Shown: positions 8,580 to 17,109, counted from the stretch's first letter. The stretch: 64,000 bases of DNA from JASHPR01 sp963844655 (GCA_963844655.1 CAWJPA010000006.1:62001-126000); one strand, 5' to 3'. Notes: a model not told the origin generated them from the letters alone. Translations and numbers: made by a program.

Positions 8580-9452
8580 TCACTGCCTCTCGTGGACGTT
8601 GTCCACGGCTTCTCGCAGGCCACGGCGCACCAGAGTGGCCGCCACCTTCTTCCGGTACTCCGCCGACCCGTGCAGGTCGGCAGGCGGGTCAATATCGTCA
8701 GCTGCACGTCGGGCCGCCTCATCGAACAACTCGGCCGATGGCCGCTGGCCGGCCAGCAGATCCTCCGCGCTGGCGGCACGGACCGGCACGTCAGCCACGC
8801 CAGCAAACGCCAGCCGGGCATCGGTGATCGCGCCGTCGGAAAGCGTCACCGATGTCGCCAGCCCAACCATGGCGAAGTCGCCGTGGCGGCGGGCGACCTC
8901 CTGGAAGCTGGTCCCCGTGCCTGGTCCCGCGGCACGGAAGCGCACCTCCGTGAGCAGCTCGTCGGGACCGCGCGACGTCGTGAGGTATCCCTCGAACCAC
9001 TCCGCCGCCGGGACAACGCGCTCGCCTGATGGCCCGCGCACCACGAACTCCGCATCGAGCGCCCGGGCGACGGCCGGCAGCTCGGCCGCCGGATCGGCAT
9101 GCGCGAGGCTGCCTCCCACCGTGCCGCGGTTGCGGATCGCCTCATGACCGATCAACGGCAGCGCAGCCGCCAGCAGCGGCACGGCCTCAGCGACCATCCC
9201 GGATTCCTCGGCAACGTACTCCCGTGTCGTGGCGCCTATCGCCACCCAGCCGTCTGTCACCGACACCCCGGCCAGTTCCTCCACGCCGTTGATGTCGATG
9301 AGCAACGCCGGCTGGGCCAGCCGCAGCGCGAGCAGCGGGATCAGGCTCTGACCGCCGGCGAGCACGCTCGCCTCGTCCTGGTGCTCAGCCAGCAATTCCA
9401 CAGCCTCGGAAACCGTCTCGGGCGCCTCGTAGTCAACGGGAGGCAGTTTCAT
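8580..9452 (-). CDS. coxM: CO-dehydrogenase-like medium (FAD-binding) subunit
   Basis: About 290 residues from ATG 9452 (MKLPPVDYEAPETV), the usual length for CoxM. The frame is open 84 bases further upstream, but those residues do not resemble the family. FAD-binding motifs are present: SVLAGGQSLIPLLALR near residue 38 and IRNRGTVGGSLAHADPAAE near residue 105. It accepts electrons from the [2Fe-2S] subunit. First gene of the leftward operon, followed 3 bases later by the small subunit. No maturation genes (coxD/E/F or molybdenum cytidylyltransferase) appear in the window. Confidence 0.88.
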   Translation of the reverse strand: MKLPPVDYEAPETVSEAVELLAEHQDEASVLAGGQSLIPLLALRLAQPALLIDINGVEELAGVSVTDGWVAIGATTREYVAEESGMVAEAVPLLAAALPLIGHEAIRNRGTVGGSLAHADPAAELPAVARALDAEFVVRGPSGERVVPAAEWFEGYLTTSRGPDELLTEVRFRAAGPGTGTSFQEVARRHGDFAMVGLATSVTLSDGAITDARLAFAGVADVPVRAASAEDLLAGQRPSAELFDEAARRAADDIDPPADLHGSAEYRKKVAATLVRRGLREAVDNVHERQ

Positions 9453-9660
9453 CAGCGCGGCCCTTCGATCCGGCAGGGATGTCTCCATAGCGTTCCCGGC
9501 ACACCCAGACTGCCCTGATAACCATGGCGGCGGCAACCACGGTCACGATAGTCATAGCAGCCTGGACCAGACCGACTCCTGCGGTACTCCCGTCTCCTGG
9601 CAGGATGCAGTCAGCCGCCGATCGCAGATTGTCTTCCAGTGACCTATCACGGCCTTCGGA

Positions 9661-10917
9661 TCACCTCGCCACCAGGCACTCGGCATGCGTCTCGGGCTGG
9701 CACTCATGTAGCGCGCGTGAGCTGAGGGTGCCCGCGACGACGAACGCGGTGAGCAGCGGCAGCAAGCCCAGCGCGACAGGCAGCGACGCCCATGCCGACA
9801 GGCGGCCGATGACCGGTGGGCCGCAGACGAATCCGGCCCATCCGCAGGCTGACGCGGTGGCTACGGCGGTGCCCGGGTGCAGGCCGGGTATCCGCCCGGC
9901 GGCGCTGAACACCGCCGGAATCACGGAGGCCAGTCCGATGCCGAGGCAGCCGAAGCCGAGGAGGGCAGCAGGCGGCTGGGAGATGAGCAGGGCTGCGGCG
10001 AATCCGGCCGTCGCGACCGCGGCCAGCGCAGGCAGCAGCCGGTCGGGCCGGAAGCGGGTCAGCAGCCGGTTGCCGGACAGTCGGACGGTGACCATGGCGA
10101 GTGCGAACGCGGTGTAGCCGAGGCCAGGGACCACACCCCTGAGGTGCAGCGGGCCGGACAGGTAGACGGCGGACCAGTCCGCGGTGGCGCCCTCGCACAG
10201 CATCGCGGCGAAGGCGATCGCGCCGAGCAGAACCATCCCGCCAGACCAGCGCGAGGCCGGCCGACCCGGGCGCTGGCCGGCTTCCGTGTCCCCGGCGGGG
10301 GCGTTGGGATTGCCGGGATGTTCCGCGGCGGCGGGCAGCATCCGCGCCGTGAGCAGCCCTACGGCGAGCAGCGCGATCGTGCCCAGGACAAGCAACTGGA
10401 TGCTTAGGGTGATGCCGGCGGCGACGGCCAGCGCGCCGATGCCGGCGCCGGCGAACGAGCCGATGCTCCAGCTGCCGTGCAGCCCGGACATCAGCACCCG
10501 CCGCCCCGTTCGCTCGAGGGCGATGGCCTGGGTGTTCATCGCGATGTCGAGGGTGCCCTGGAACGCACCCCAGGCGAACAGCGCCGCGAACAGCGCCGGC
10601 AGGCTGCCGGTGAGCCCGACCAGCGGCCCGGCTGCGCAGTAGCCGACCAGCGCGGCCTGCACGATCCGGCGGCTACCTACCCTGGGCAGCAGCCAGGACG
10701 AGGCGATCATCGCGGTCACCGACCCAACCGGGGCGCCCAGCAGCGCGAACCCGAGCGTGCCATTGGTCAGGCCAAGGTGGGCCTTGACGTCGGGAATGTG
10801 CGCGGTCCAGGACGCGAACAGCAGCCCATGGACGACGAACACGGCGGTGACCGCGATCCGCGGCCAGCGCACCGGGCTGCTGACAGCCGTGGCGACCTGG
10901 GTCTTGAGGTCAGACAC
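9661..10917 (-). CDS. MFS transporter
   Basis: About 418 residues with roughly twelve membrane helices and no soluble domain. It starts with VSDLKTQVATAVSSP and contains an inner-loop stretch MIASSWLLPRVGSRRIVQ after helix 2, in the position of the MFS loop-2/3 motif. A longer frame to 11010 is rejected. GTG 10917 overlaps the upstream DeoR gene's stop by 8 bases, which signals translational coupling. It resembles sugar/drug-efflux MFS proteins. Coupling to a DeoR regulator makes a sugar, polyol or nucleoside-type substrate likely, but that is inference. Confidence 0.82.
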   Translation of the reverse strand: MSDLKTQVATAVSSPVRWPRIAVTAVFVVHGLLFASWTAHIPDVKAHLGLTNGTLGFALLGAPVGSVTAMIASSWLLPRVGSRRIVQAALVGYCAAGPLVGLTGSLPALFAALFAWGAFQGTLDIAMNTQAIALERTGRRVLMSGLHGSWSIGSFAGAGIGALAVAAGITLSIQLLVLGTIALLAVGLLTARMLPAAAEHPGNPNAPAGDTEAGQRPGRPASRWSGGMVLLGAIAFAAMLCEGATADWSAVYLSGPLHLRGVVPGLGYTAFALAMVTVRLSGNRLLTRFRPDRLLPALAAVATAGFAAALLISQPPAALLGFGCLGIGLASVIPAVFSAAGRIPGLHPGTAVATASACGWAGFVCGPPVIGRLSAWASLPVALGLLPLLTAFVVAGTLSSRALHECQPETHAECLVAR

Positions 10918-11668
10918 AGTGGACCTCGACCCCGGCGGCCTGCAGCGCCGCCACCGCCGGTGCCGGGGCGCTGTCGTCGGTGACCACCACATCGACCGCG
11001 GGCAGTTCACAGACCACCGCGAACGCTGCCCGGCCGAACTTGGAGCCGTCCACGGCGAGCACGCTGCGACCGCCCGATGCCAGCAGCGCCTGCTTGACCG
11101 CGGCGTCGCCCAGGTCGTGGGCCATCACATGACCTTCCGGCGACACCCCGCAGCAGCCCAGCACGACGGTGTCGAAGCGCAGGGCCGCGATGCCGGCCAG
11201 GGCCAGCGGGCCCACCATGGCCAGCTCCCCGGGACGGGCCTCTCCCCCCGGCAGCATCAGCCGGACCGACGCCGATCCGGCCAGCGCCATCGCCGCGTGC
11301 AGCGATAGCGGCATCACCGTCAACCGCCGGCCCGCCAGTGCCCGTGCCGTCTCGGCCACGGTGGTGCCACTGTCCAGGCCGACGGCCTCACCGTCGGCGA
11401 TGAGCTCCGCCACCGCCGCGGCGATCCGCCGCTTACCGTCCACCACCTCGATCGCGCGCATCGCGAACGGCAGCTCCTCGCCGCGCATCAGCAGGTTCAC
11501 CGCCCCGCCCCGAACCCGCCGCGCCACGCCCCGCGCGACCAGCACATCCAGGTCGCGGCGGATTGTCAGCTCCGCCGTGCCGAACTCGGCGGCCGCGGCC
11601 GCGACATCGACCCGGCCGTCCCGGCGCAACACCTCGACCAGCTCACTCAACCGCTGCGAGGCATCCAC
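10910..11668 (-). CDS. DeoR/GlpR-family transcriptional regulator
   Basis: The 252-residue protein has the N-terminal DeoR winged helix: RLSELVEVLRRDGRVDVAAA, then FGTAELTIRRDLDVLVARG, then RVRGGAV. The C-terminal DeoRC sensor contains IADGEAVGLDSGTTVAE (phosphosugar-binding SGTT motif near residue 100) and AVDGSKFGRAAFAVV near 205. Members bind phosphorylated sugars and repress sugar-use genes. It is translationally coupled to the MFS transporter that follows, probably its target. A near-palindrome upstream (11690-11705) is a plausible autoregulatory operator. Confidence 0.9.
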   Translation of the reverse strand: MDASQRLSELVEVLRRDGRVDVAAAAAEFGTAELTIRRDLDVLVARGVARRVRGGAVNLLMRGEELPFAMRAIEVVDGKRRIAAAVAELIADGEAVGLDSGTTVAETARALAGRRLTVMPLSLHAAMALAGSASVRLMLPGGEARPGELAMVGPLALAGIAALRFDTVVLGCCGVSPEGHVMAHDLGDAAVKQALLASGGRSVLAVDGSKFGRAAFAVVCELPAVDVVVTDDSAPAPAVAALQAAGVEVHCV

Positions 11669-11689
11669 AGACCCAATGATACATCGCTG

Positions 11690-11705
11690 ATGTACGTACG
11701 AACAT
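11690..11705. promoter_or_regulatory. Candidate DeoR operator
   Basis: ATGTACGTACGAACAT is a 16-base palindrome with one mismatched pair, about 22 bases upstream of the DeoR ATG. Position and symmetry suggest an operator. No binding data are available. Confidence 0.4.
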
Positions 11706-11789
11706 TATTTGTGTGCGAATCGGTCGGAGGGGCGAGGGGATTACTTGTCCGGCGGGTGGCTGGAGCGGCACCGCCGGTAGTGCAGGCCC

Positions 11790-12035
11790 GTGGCCGCGAG
11801 CCGTCCGCTGGAGATCGCCTGGGACTGTTGCCGCCACTGCGTCCTGGCGGAACCGTTCGAGGGCACTGGCTGCGCCGCCTGGCTAGACGCCGACGGCTCA
11901 GTCCCTCGATGCCCTAGTTGCCACGGTCAAGCGCTATGGCTGTTTGCGGCGTTAGATCTGCCCGATCGGCTGGCGTTTCTCGGCCTGGAACACGTCTTCG
12001 ATCCGGCCGAATGCCCAGTAGCCCGACAGGGATAG
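11790..12035 (+). CDS. Possible small zinc-ribbon protein (doubtful)
   Basis: A rightward 81-codon ORF contains two cysteine knuckles, WDCCRHC and CPSCHG, about 27 residues apart, with good third-position GC over its first 45 codons. Its last 28 codons overlap the 3' end of the convergent siderophore-interacting gene and look like antisense sequence. It could be a real small zinc-ribbon protein with a degraded end, or chance. Confidence 0.28.
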   Translation: MAASRPLEIAWDCCRHCVLAEPFEGTGCAAWLDADGSVPRCPSCHGQALWLFAALDLPDRLAFLGLEHVFDPAECPVARQG

Positions 12036-12788
12036 CTGGTCACCGTCGCCGAGCCGGGTTTTGAGAGCCGAGCGGACCGCTTTCATTGACTCCCGCTCCC
12101 CGTGGGCGAACACGTCGGCCCGGCCGGAGAGCCAGGGCCCGGCCAACAGCGCGTCGGCGAGCAGCCGGGGCTGGCTACCGGGCCGGGGCCGGTGCAGCCA
12201 GATGACTTCCACGCCGCCGGGCGGCGCCGCATCGAGGTACTCGCCGGGGTCGCACGTCTCGAGATACGCGATGCCACGCGCATCGCAGGGCAGCGCCTCC
12301 AGGGCGGAGCAGATTGCAGGCAAGGCCGACTCGTCCCCGGCGAGCAGGTGCCAGTCGCTGCCGGCATCTGGATGGTACGCACCGCCGGCACCGGACAAGG
12401 TAAGGATGTCGCCGGGCTTCGCGCCGGCCGCCCACGGCGCAGCGATCCCCTCGTCCCCGTGCACCACGAAATCGATCGCGAGCTGCTGGCACTGCACATC
12501 GACCCGCCGCAGCGTGTATGTACGGGTTACCGGCCGCCTGTCAGGCGGGAGCGATTCCCGCAGGGCCGCCAGGTCGTAGGGAGGCGTGAGCCCCAGGCCA
12601 GGGTCAGTGAAGATGATCTTCGCGTACTTATCGGTGAACTCATTCATCCGCAACTTATCGATCCCCGGCCCGCCGGCGGTGATCCGTACAGTGTGCGGGC
12701 TGAGCCACTCCCGGCCCAGCACGGCGAGAACCGCCTGCGGCCGCGCCGGCCGGGCACGGCCCGCCAGGCTGGTCGTCGATTCGCTCAT
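11952..12788 (-). CDS. Siderophore-interacting protein (FAD-dependent ferric-siderophore reductase)
   Basis: A 278-residue member of the ViuB/SIP family, which releases iron from imported ferric siderophores using FAD and NAD(P)H in the cytoplasm. Visible marks are a first-domain FAD motif RPVTRTYTLRRVD, the VVHGDEGIAAPWAAGAKPGD segment, the nucleotide-domain HLLAGDESALPAICSALE, and the C-terminal SLSGYWAFGR. Several ATG/GTG starts are stacked at 12794/12791/12788; I take ATG 12788 behind AGAGAGG. A perfect iron box 75 bases upstream predicts IdeR/DmdR repression when iron is plentiful. No siderophore synthesis or importer genes are adjacent. Confidence 0.9.
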   Translation of the reverse strand: MSESTTSLAGRARPARPQAVLAVLGREWLSPHTVRITAGGPGIDKLRMNEFTDKYAKIIFTDPGLGLTPPYDLAALRESLPPDRRPVTRTYTLRRVDVQCQQLAIDFVVHGDEGIAAPWAAGAKPGDILTLSGAGGAYHPDAGSDWHLLAGDESALPAICSALEALPCDARGIAYLETCDPGEYLDAAPPGGVEVIWLHRPRPGSQPRLLADALLAGPWLSGRADVFAHGERESMKAVRSALKTRLGDGDQLSLSGYWAFGRIEDVFQAEKRQPIGQI

Positions 12789-12862
12789 CATCACCTCTCT
12801 GGTAAACGTGCCAGGCGGCGTACCGGCAAGAGACGTGTGACTGCGGTACCCATTGGCTTAGC

Positions 12863-12881
12863 TTAGGTTAGGCTTACCTAA
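12863..12881 (-). promoter_or_regulatory. IdeR/DmdR iron box
   Basis: TTAGGTTAGGCTTACCTAA matches the 19-bp actinobacterial iron-box consensus and lies about 75 bases upstream of the siderophore-interacting gene, where an iron-loaded repressor would cover its promoter. Confidence 0.85.
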
Positions 12882-12981
12882 CTGTCCAGAATGGATCTTC
12901 TCCGGGCTCGAGGCGTTCGCCGCTATCGGCCGGGAGGAGTTGGCTGGAGTCGTTTCTTGCTCAGGCCGCCAACTCTTGCTA

Positions 12982-13015
12982 CTCTCATTCCACTAAGAGC
13001 TTAGTGGAATGAGAG
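12982..13015 (+). promoter_or_regulatory. Perfect 34-bp palindrome, likely operator of the YtrA-type regulator
   Basis: Arms CTCTCATTCCACTAAG (12982-12997) and CTTAGTGGAATGAGAG (13000-13015) are exact inverted repeats around a 2-base centre. The element ends 4 bases before the ATG at 13020, so it contains the ribosome-binding region (GGAATGAGAG). A bound repressor or an RNA hairpin would shut off the whole downstream operon. Confidence 0.75.
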
Positions 13016-13019
13016 ATAC

Positions 13020-13412
13020 ATGATCGAGTTCCAGCTCGACGAGACGTCGGGCGTCGCCACCTACATGCAGCTTGTGCAGCAGGTGCGTCAGGCCCTGCGG
13101 ATGGGGATGCTGGAGCCGGGCGAGCGGCTGCCGACCGCCCAGCAGGTGGTGGCCAGGCTGGCCATCAACCCGAACACGGTGCACAAGGCCTACCGGGAAC
13201 TGGAGCGCGACGGGCTGGTGCGCGCCCGCCCGGGCCTCGGCACATTCGTCACCCGCTCGCCGTCCGGGACCGACCCGGCCACGCAGGCCCGGTTCCTCGC
13301 CGCCCTGACCGACTGGCTCCGCTCGGCACGGTCGGCGGGCCTGGGTCCCGACGACATCGAGGCGATCTACCGGACCGCGTTCCGCACCTGTTTCTCCGAG
13401 GGGGTCGCGTGA
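13020..13412 (+). CDS. GntR-family regulator, YtrA subfamily
   Basis: A 130-residue protein with an N-terminal GntR winged helix (TYMQLVQQVRQALRMGMLEPG, then AQQVVARLAINPNTVHKAYREL, then RARPGLGTFVT) and only a short ~45-residue helical tail. This is the YtrA architecture, typical of repressors of adjacent ABC transporters. ATG 13020 is preceded by a perfect 34-bp palindrome. The stop overlaps the GTG of the ABC ATPase gene (GTGA), so the three genes form one operon. The inducer is probably a drug, peptide or cell-envelope stress signal by family analogy. Confidence 0.92.
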   Translation: MIEFQLDETSGVATYMQLVQQVRQALRMGMLEPGERLPTAQQVVARLAINPNTVHKAYRELERDGLVRARPGLGTFVTRSPSGTDPATQARFLAALTDWLRSARSAGLGPDDIEAIYRTAFRTCFSEGVA

Positions 13413-14305
13413 GCGCCGTCATCGAGGCCAGCGGCCTCGGCAAGGCCTACCGGCGGACCTGGGCGCTGCGCGACTGCACGCTGGCCATCCCCGAAGGCCA
13501 CGTGGTCGGGCTCGTCGGCCCCAACGGCGCGGGCAAGACCACTTTGCTGCGCCTGGCCACCGGGATGCTCACGCCGACCCGCGGCACGATCACCGTCCTC
13601 GGCCAGCGCCCGGCGGCCGGGCCGGGACAGCTGGCCCGGGTCGGCTTCGTCGCCCAGGACACACCCGCCTACGCCAGGATGACCGTCACCGACCATCTCC
13701 ATCTCGGCGCCTGGCTCAACCCCGGCTGGGACGACGGCCTGGCGCGGCAGCGGATCGGGCAGCTCGGCCTGGACCCCAGGCAGCGGGCCGGGTCGCTGTC
13801 GGGCGGGCAGCGGGCCCAGCTCGCCCTCACCCTGGCGATGGCCAAGCGGCCCGAGCTGCTCATCCTCGACGAGCCGGTCGCCGCTCTCGACCCGCTGGCC
13901 CGGCGGGAGTTCCTGCAGGGCCTGATGGAGGCCGTCGCCGAGCATGAGGTCAGCGTCGTGCTGTCCTCGCATCTTGTCGCCGACCTGGAACGGGTCTGCG
14001 ACTACCTGATCGTGCTCATCGCGTCAAAGGTCCAGCTCGCTGGCGAGGTCAGCGAGCTGCTGGCCTCGCACCGCCGCCTGTCTGGGCCGCGCCGTGACCC
14101 CGGCAGCCTCCCGGCAGGCCAGGAAGTCATCACCGAAAGCCACACCGACAAGCAGAGCAACCTGCTGATCCGCACGGACGGGCCGGTCCTCGACCCGGCC
14201 TGGACCGTCAGGCCGGTCAGCCTGGAGGATCTGGTGCTGGCCTACATGAGCCGGGCCGACGATCACACGCCCGCCCCCCGGCAGCAACTGGGAGTGGTGT
14301 CATGA
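13409..14305 (+). CDS. ABC transporter ATP-binding protein
   Basis: A 298-residue ATPase with Walker A GPNGAGKTT (near residue 38), signature LSGGQRAQLAL, Walker B LLILDEPVAALDP, and H-loop SSHL. The Q-loop FVAQD is also present. The C-terminal ~80 residues form the accessory region seen in exporter-type, YtrB-like ATPases. It starts with GTG overlapping the regulator gene and ends overlapping the membrane component by 4 bases. The pair resembles efflux or lantibiotic/bacitracin-resistance-like ABC-2 systems. Substrate unknown. Confidence 0.92.
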   Translation: MSAVIEASGLGKAYRRTWALRDCTLAIPEGHVVGLVGPNGAGKTTLLRLATGMLTPTRGTITVLGQRPAAGPGQLARVGFVAQDTPAYARMTVTDHLHLGAWLNPGWDDGLARQRIGQLGLDPRQRAGSLSGGQRAQLALTLAMAKRPELLILDEPVAALDPLARREFLQGLMEAVAEHEVSVVLSSHLVADLERVCDYLIVLIASKVQLAGEVSELLASHRRLSGPRRDPGSLPAGQEVITESHTDKQSNLLIRTDGPVLDPAWTVRPVSLEDLVLAYMSRADDHTPAPRQQLGVVS

Positions 14306-15390
14306 TCCGGCTCAGCCTGCTTCAGTTCCGTATCCAGGCCATCATCGCTTTCGCCACGATGGCGGCGTATGCGGCCCTGCTCGCGGCCACCGGGCCGCAC
14401 CTGGCCAGCATGTATGCCGCCGACGGGCTCGACAGCTGCCACGGCAGCAACTGCCTGAGCCCGGCCAGCTACTTCACCGGGTCGCTGGCCCGCAGCCCCT
14501 ACGGGGTGCTGTTCCTGCTCAGCTCCGGGATCATCCTGCTGGCACCCGCCGTCATCGGCCTGTTCTGGGGCGCGCCGCTGATCGCCCGCGAGCTGGAGAC
14601 CGGGACCGCCGCCCTGGCCTGGAACCAGTCCGTGACCCGGACCCGGTGGCTGGCCATCAAGCTCACCGTCGGCGGCCTGACCGCCATGGCCCTCACCGAG
14701 GCGCTGTGCCTCATGCAGACCTGGTGGGCAGTACCGATCAGCCAGGCCGTCGCCGACGGATCCGGCGCCGGCGTCGCCCAGAGCCGGTTCAGCCAGCTGA
14801 ACTTCGCCACCCACGGCATCACCCCGCTCGGCTACGCCGCGTTCGCCTTCACTCTCGGCGTCACCGCCGGGGCGCTGATGCGGCGCACCATCCCGGCCAT
14901 GGCCGTCACCCTGGCCATCTTCGCCGCCGTCCAGGTCGCTATGCCGCTGTGGGTCCGCCCCAACCTCGCCCCGCCCGATCACACGGTCATCCCGGTCACC
15001 TCGCTGGGGAACGCCGGACCGTCACAGACCGGCCCGGCCGGCGGCACCTTCACGCTCTACGCCATCAACATCCCCGGCCAGCCTGGCGCCTGGCTCCTGT
15101 CCAGCGGCCCCGTCAACGGCGCTGAGCAGGCAACCAGCACCACCCCGGCCGCCTGCACATCGGTAGGAAACACCGGCCAGAGCACGGGCGCGAACGGAGG
15201 CGCCTTCCCACCGGGGCAGGGCCCTGCCGCCTTCGTTGACTGCCTGGGCCGCCACGGCATCCGGGAGGCCATCACCTACCAGCCCGCCAGCCGCTACTGG
15301 CGCTTCCAGGCGACCGAGACCGCGATCTACCTCGCCCTCGCCCTCGCTCTGGCCGGGTACTGCTTCCGGCGGCTCAGCCGCCTGTCCTGA
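14302..15390 (+). CDS. ABC transporter membrane component
   Basis: The 362-residue protein has about six membrane helices: residues ~10-30, ~70-95, ~115-135, ~170-195, ~200-215, and a final one near 335-352 (ETAIYLALALALAGYCF). A ~115-residue extracytoplasmic stretch precedes the last helix, and a cysteine pair near residues 44/50 (DSCHGSNCL) lies in the first external loop. Such ABC-2-type permeases work with the preceding ATPase. The ATG start overlaps that gene by 4 bases. A likely exporter; the cargo is unknown. Confidence 0.85.
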   Translation: MIRLSLLQFRIQAIIAFATMAAYAALLAATGPHLASMYAADGLDSCHGSNCLSPASYFTGSLARSPYGVLFLLSSGIILLAPAVIGLFWGAPLIARELETGTAALAWNQSVTRTRWLAIKLTVGGLTAMALTEALCLMQTWWAVPISQAVADGSGAGVAQSRFSQLNFATHGITPLGYAAFAFTLGVTAGALMRRTIPAMAVTLAIFAAVQVAMPLWVRPNLAPPDHTVIPVTSLGNAGPSQTGPAGGTFTLYAINIPGQPGAWLLSSGPVNGAEQATSTTPAACTSVGNTGQSTGANGGAFPPGQGPAAFVDCLGRHGIREAITYQPASRYWRFQATETAIYLALALALAGYCFRRLSRLS

Positions 15391-15648
15391 ACAAGCCAGC
15401 GCAACAATCACGCCGGCCTGCCTGGAGTGACCCTTCTTGCGCCCATCCTGACCTGCTCGTTCTTCCTCCTGGTGCCACATCCCTTGCTAAGCTCGCCGAC
15501 GAAGGCGGCAGTGCTGCGGCCTGCCGCCGTGGGGGTGCCCGGTAAGCCTGACTGATCCGTGTCGTGCTGCCCGGACCGAAGTCCGGCGCGCCGACAGGGA
15601 CATCGGCAGATTTCCGGGCCGTTCTTAAACCTGCAGGGGGCGGGGGAC

Positions 15649-16374
15649 ATGGCATCGACCCGGTTACGCCGGACCTTGACGGCGGCGGCTGGCATTAGCC
15701 TGATCGCCACGGCCATGACCACACCGGGCCTGGCCGATGCCCCGCAGCTTCCCCGCACGACCCTGGCCAGCGTGACCGTGGCCGCCAGGCCGGCCAGGCC
15801 ACGCCCCCCGCTACTTCCGGCGAATTTCCGGGGGAAAGGCCGGTACATCGTTCGCGACCTGGGCGTAAATGTTCCTTTTACCTGGCAGGGCAGCCACGGC
15901 AACAGTCAGATGATCGCCGGGGGGCCGCGGTACCGGATCTGGTTCACAAATCTGATCTACCGCAACACGCTCTACACGGTCACCTACAAGTGGCCGAACA
16001 TCCCGCTGAACCCGAACCGCCGCTGTGACAAGGTCGGGGCCTTCAGCCGCCGGGACCTGAACCGCGGCCTGAAAGCCTCACGGTTCGTGGGAGCTGAGAT
16101 TCTGCAAGGGACCAAAGACCGGCACGTCGATCATTGGCGGGTTGGTCTCGTCGCGGGCTCCACCCGGCCGGGCAAGAGGTTCCGGTTCCCGCTCGCACTG
16201 GCCGACATCTACGTAGACCAGAAAGACCCGAGCCAGTGGTGGCAGGTGCTGCAGTTCGGCCTGCAGAACCTCTACGATCCGCAGCTGGATGAGTGGTTCA
16301 CGATGACAACCTTCAACCATCTGCCAGGGCGGGTCACGTTGCCCAGGACGTGTCCGCCTCCGAGTCATGGGTGA
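15649..16374 (+). CDS. Secreted protein of unknown function
   Basis: The 241-residue protein begins with a Sec signal peptide (MASTRLRRTLTAAAGISLIA, probable cleavage after the GLADA near residue 31). ATG 15649 follows a GGGGGCGGGGG stretch and is chosen over the upstream open frame, which lacks signal-peptide character. The mature part is rich in aromatic and basic residues (RYIVRDLGVNVPFTWQGSHG, WFTNLIYRNTLYTVTYKW), suggesting a beta-rich extracellular domain. Two cysteines are visible in the mature region. It converges on the next gene with a 3-base gap. No family recognised. Confidence 0.75.
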   Translation: MASTRLRRTLTAAAGISLIATAMTTPGLADAPQLPRTTLASVTVAARPARPRPPLLPANFRGKGRYIVRDLGVNVPFTWQGSHGNSQMIAGGPRYRIWFTNLIYRNTLYTVTYKWPNIPLNPNRRCDKVGAFSRRDLNRGLKASRFVGAEILQGTKDRHVDHWRVGLVAGSTRPGKRFRFPLALADIYVDQKDPSQWWQVLQFGLQNLYDPQLDEWFTMTTFNHLPGRVTLPRTCPPPSHG

Positions 16375-16377
16375 GGA

Positions 16378-17085
16378 TCACAGCGATCTTGCCGAATGCG
16401 CCGAGCTTGGGGGCACGTGTTCCCTGACTGAGGGCGGGAGCCCGGCCCGAGGTCCTGATGAGGTTGCGTTGGCGGTCAGCCTGAGGAACGCCGCGGCTCG
16501 CCCGAAGATGCCCTCGATGGTGTGGCCCGCAAGCCGGGCCTGGTATGCGCGATACCGCGTCATCTCCCAGTCCTGGGCGTTCGGTGGAAGCGACGCGAGC
16601 GCCGGTTCTGGCACTGGCTTCCAGGCCCAGGCCGTGATGTGGTCATTTCCGCGTCCGGGATGGCCTGCCTGGGGGTGGATGAAGTCAACGTCGTCGGTCT
16701 GGTGAGCCATCCGGTTGCGGACGAAGCGCAGCCCGGCCAGGGTTTCCTCGATCAGCCGGCGTTCCGCCGGGAGCTGGCCTGCCAGTACGCGGTCGTACGT
16801 CCCGGGGTAGTGGCGGACCAGGGTGGCGTCGACGATGGTGATCCACCACACCGCCTCACTGATCACCGCGGATGCTCGCGGCCGGTCCCAGGCCTTGACC
16901 CTGGGGAGCCGTTCTGTGGCGTCGCTCATCGCGGCGATGGACCACCGGAGCGCGCTCACTTCGGTCATCGGGTCGATCTTCTTCTCATGGTTCCATGCGA
17001 CCCGGCAGCGAGCAGAGCAGAACCGGGCATGCTGACGGCGCGGCGCGAACGGGCCGCCGCACTGCTCGCAGTTCCGAGTGTCAGC
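16378..17085 (-). CDS. Zinc-ribbon protein of unknown function
   Basis: About 235 residues. The N-terminus carries a treble-clef/zinc-ribbon, CEQCGGPFAPRRQHARFCSA followed by RCRVAWN, of the kind seen in DNA-associated actinobacterial proteins. A helical domain follows with WSIAAMSDATERLPRVKAWD and an RNRMAHQTDDVDF segment, then aromatic motifs (ITAWAWKPVPEP). I take ATG 17085 (MADTRNCEQC); ATG 17097 and GTG starts further up are also possible. A perfect 12-bp palindrome lies immediately upstream (17098-17109). Such proteins are often near mobile or regulatory loci, but their role is not established. Confidence 0.72.
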   Translation of the reverse strand, partial: ADTRNCEQCGGPFAPRRQHARFCSARCRVAWNHEKKIDPMTEVSALRWSIAAMSDATERLPRVKAWDRPRASAVISEAVWWITIVDATLVRHYPGTYDRVLAGQLPAERRLIEETLAGLRFVRNRMAHQTDDVDFIHPQAGHPGRGNDHITAWAWKPVPEPALASLPPNAQDWEMTRYRAYQARLAGHTIEGIFGRAAAFLRLTANATSSGPRAGLPPSVREHVPPSSAHSARSL

Positions 17086-17097
17086 CATCCGGGTCAT

Positions 17098-17109
17098 GTT
17101 ACGCGTAAC
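17098..17109. promoter_or_regulatory. Perfect palindrome GTTACGCGTAAC
   Basis: A 12-bp perfect palindrome directly before the alternative ATG (17097) of the zinc-ribbon gene. It could be an operator for this gene or for the divergent MFS gene at 17300. Confidence 0.35.

Noticed and set aside
9524..10983. Rightward ORFs across the MFS gene
   Set aside because: Antisense shadows; the leftward frame has a clear twelve-helix transporter.
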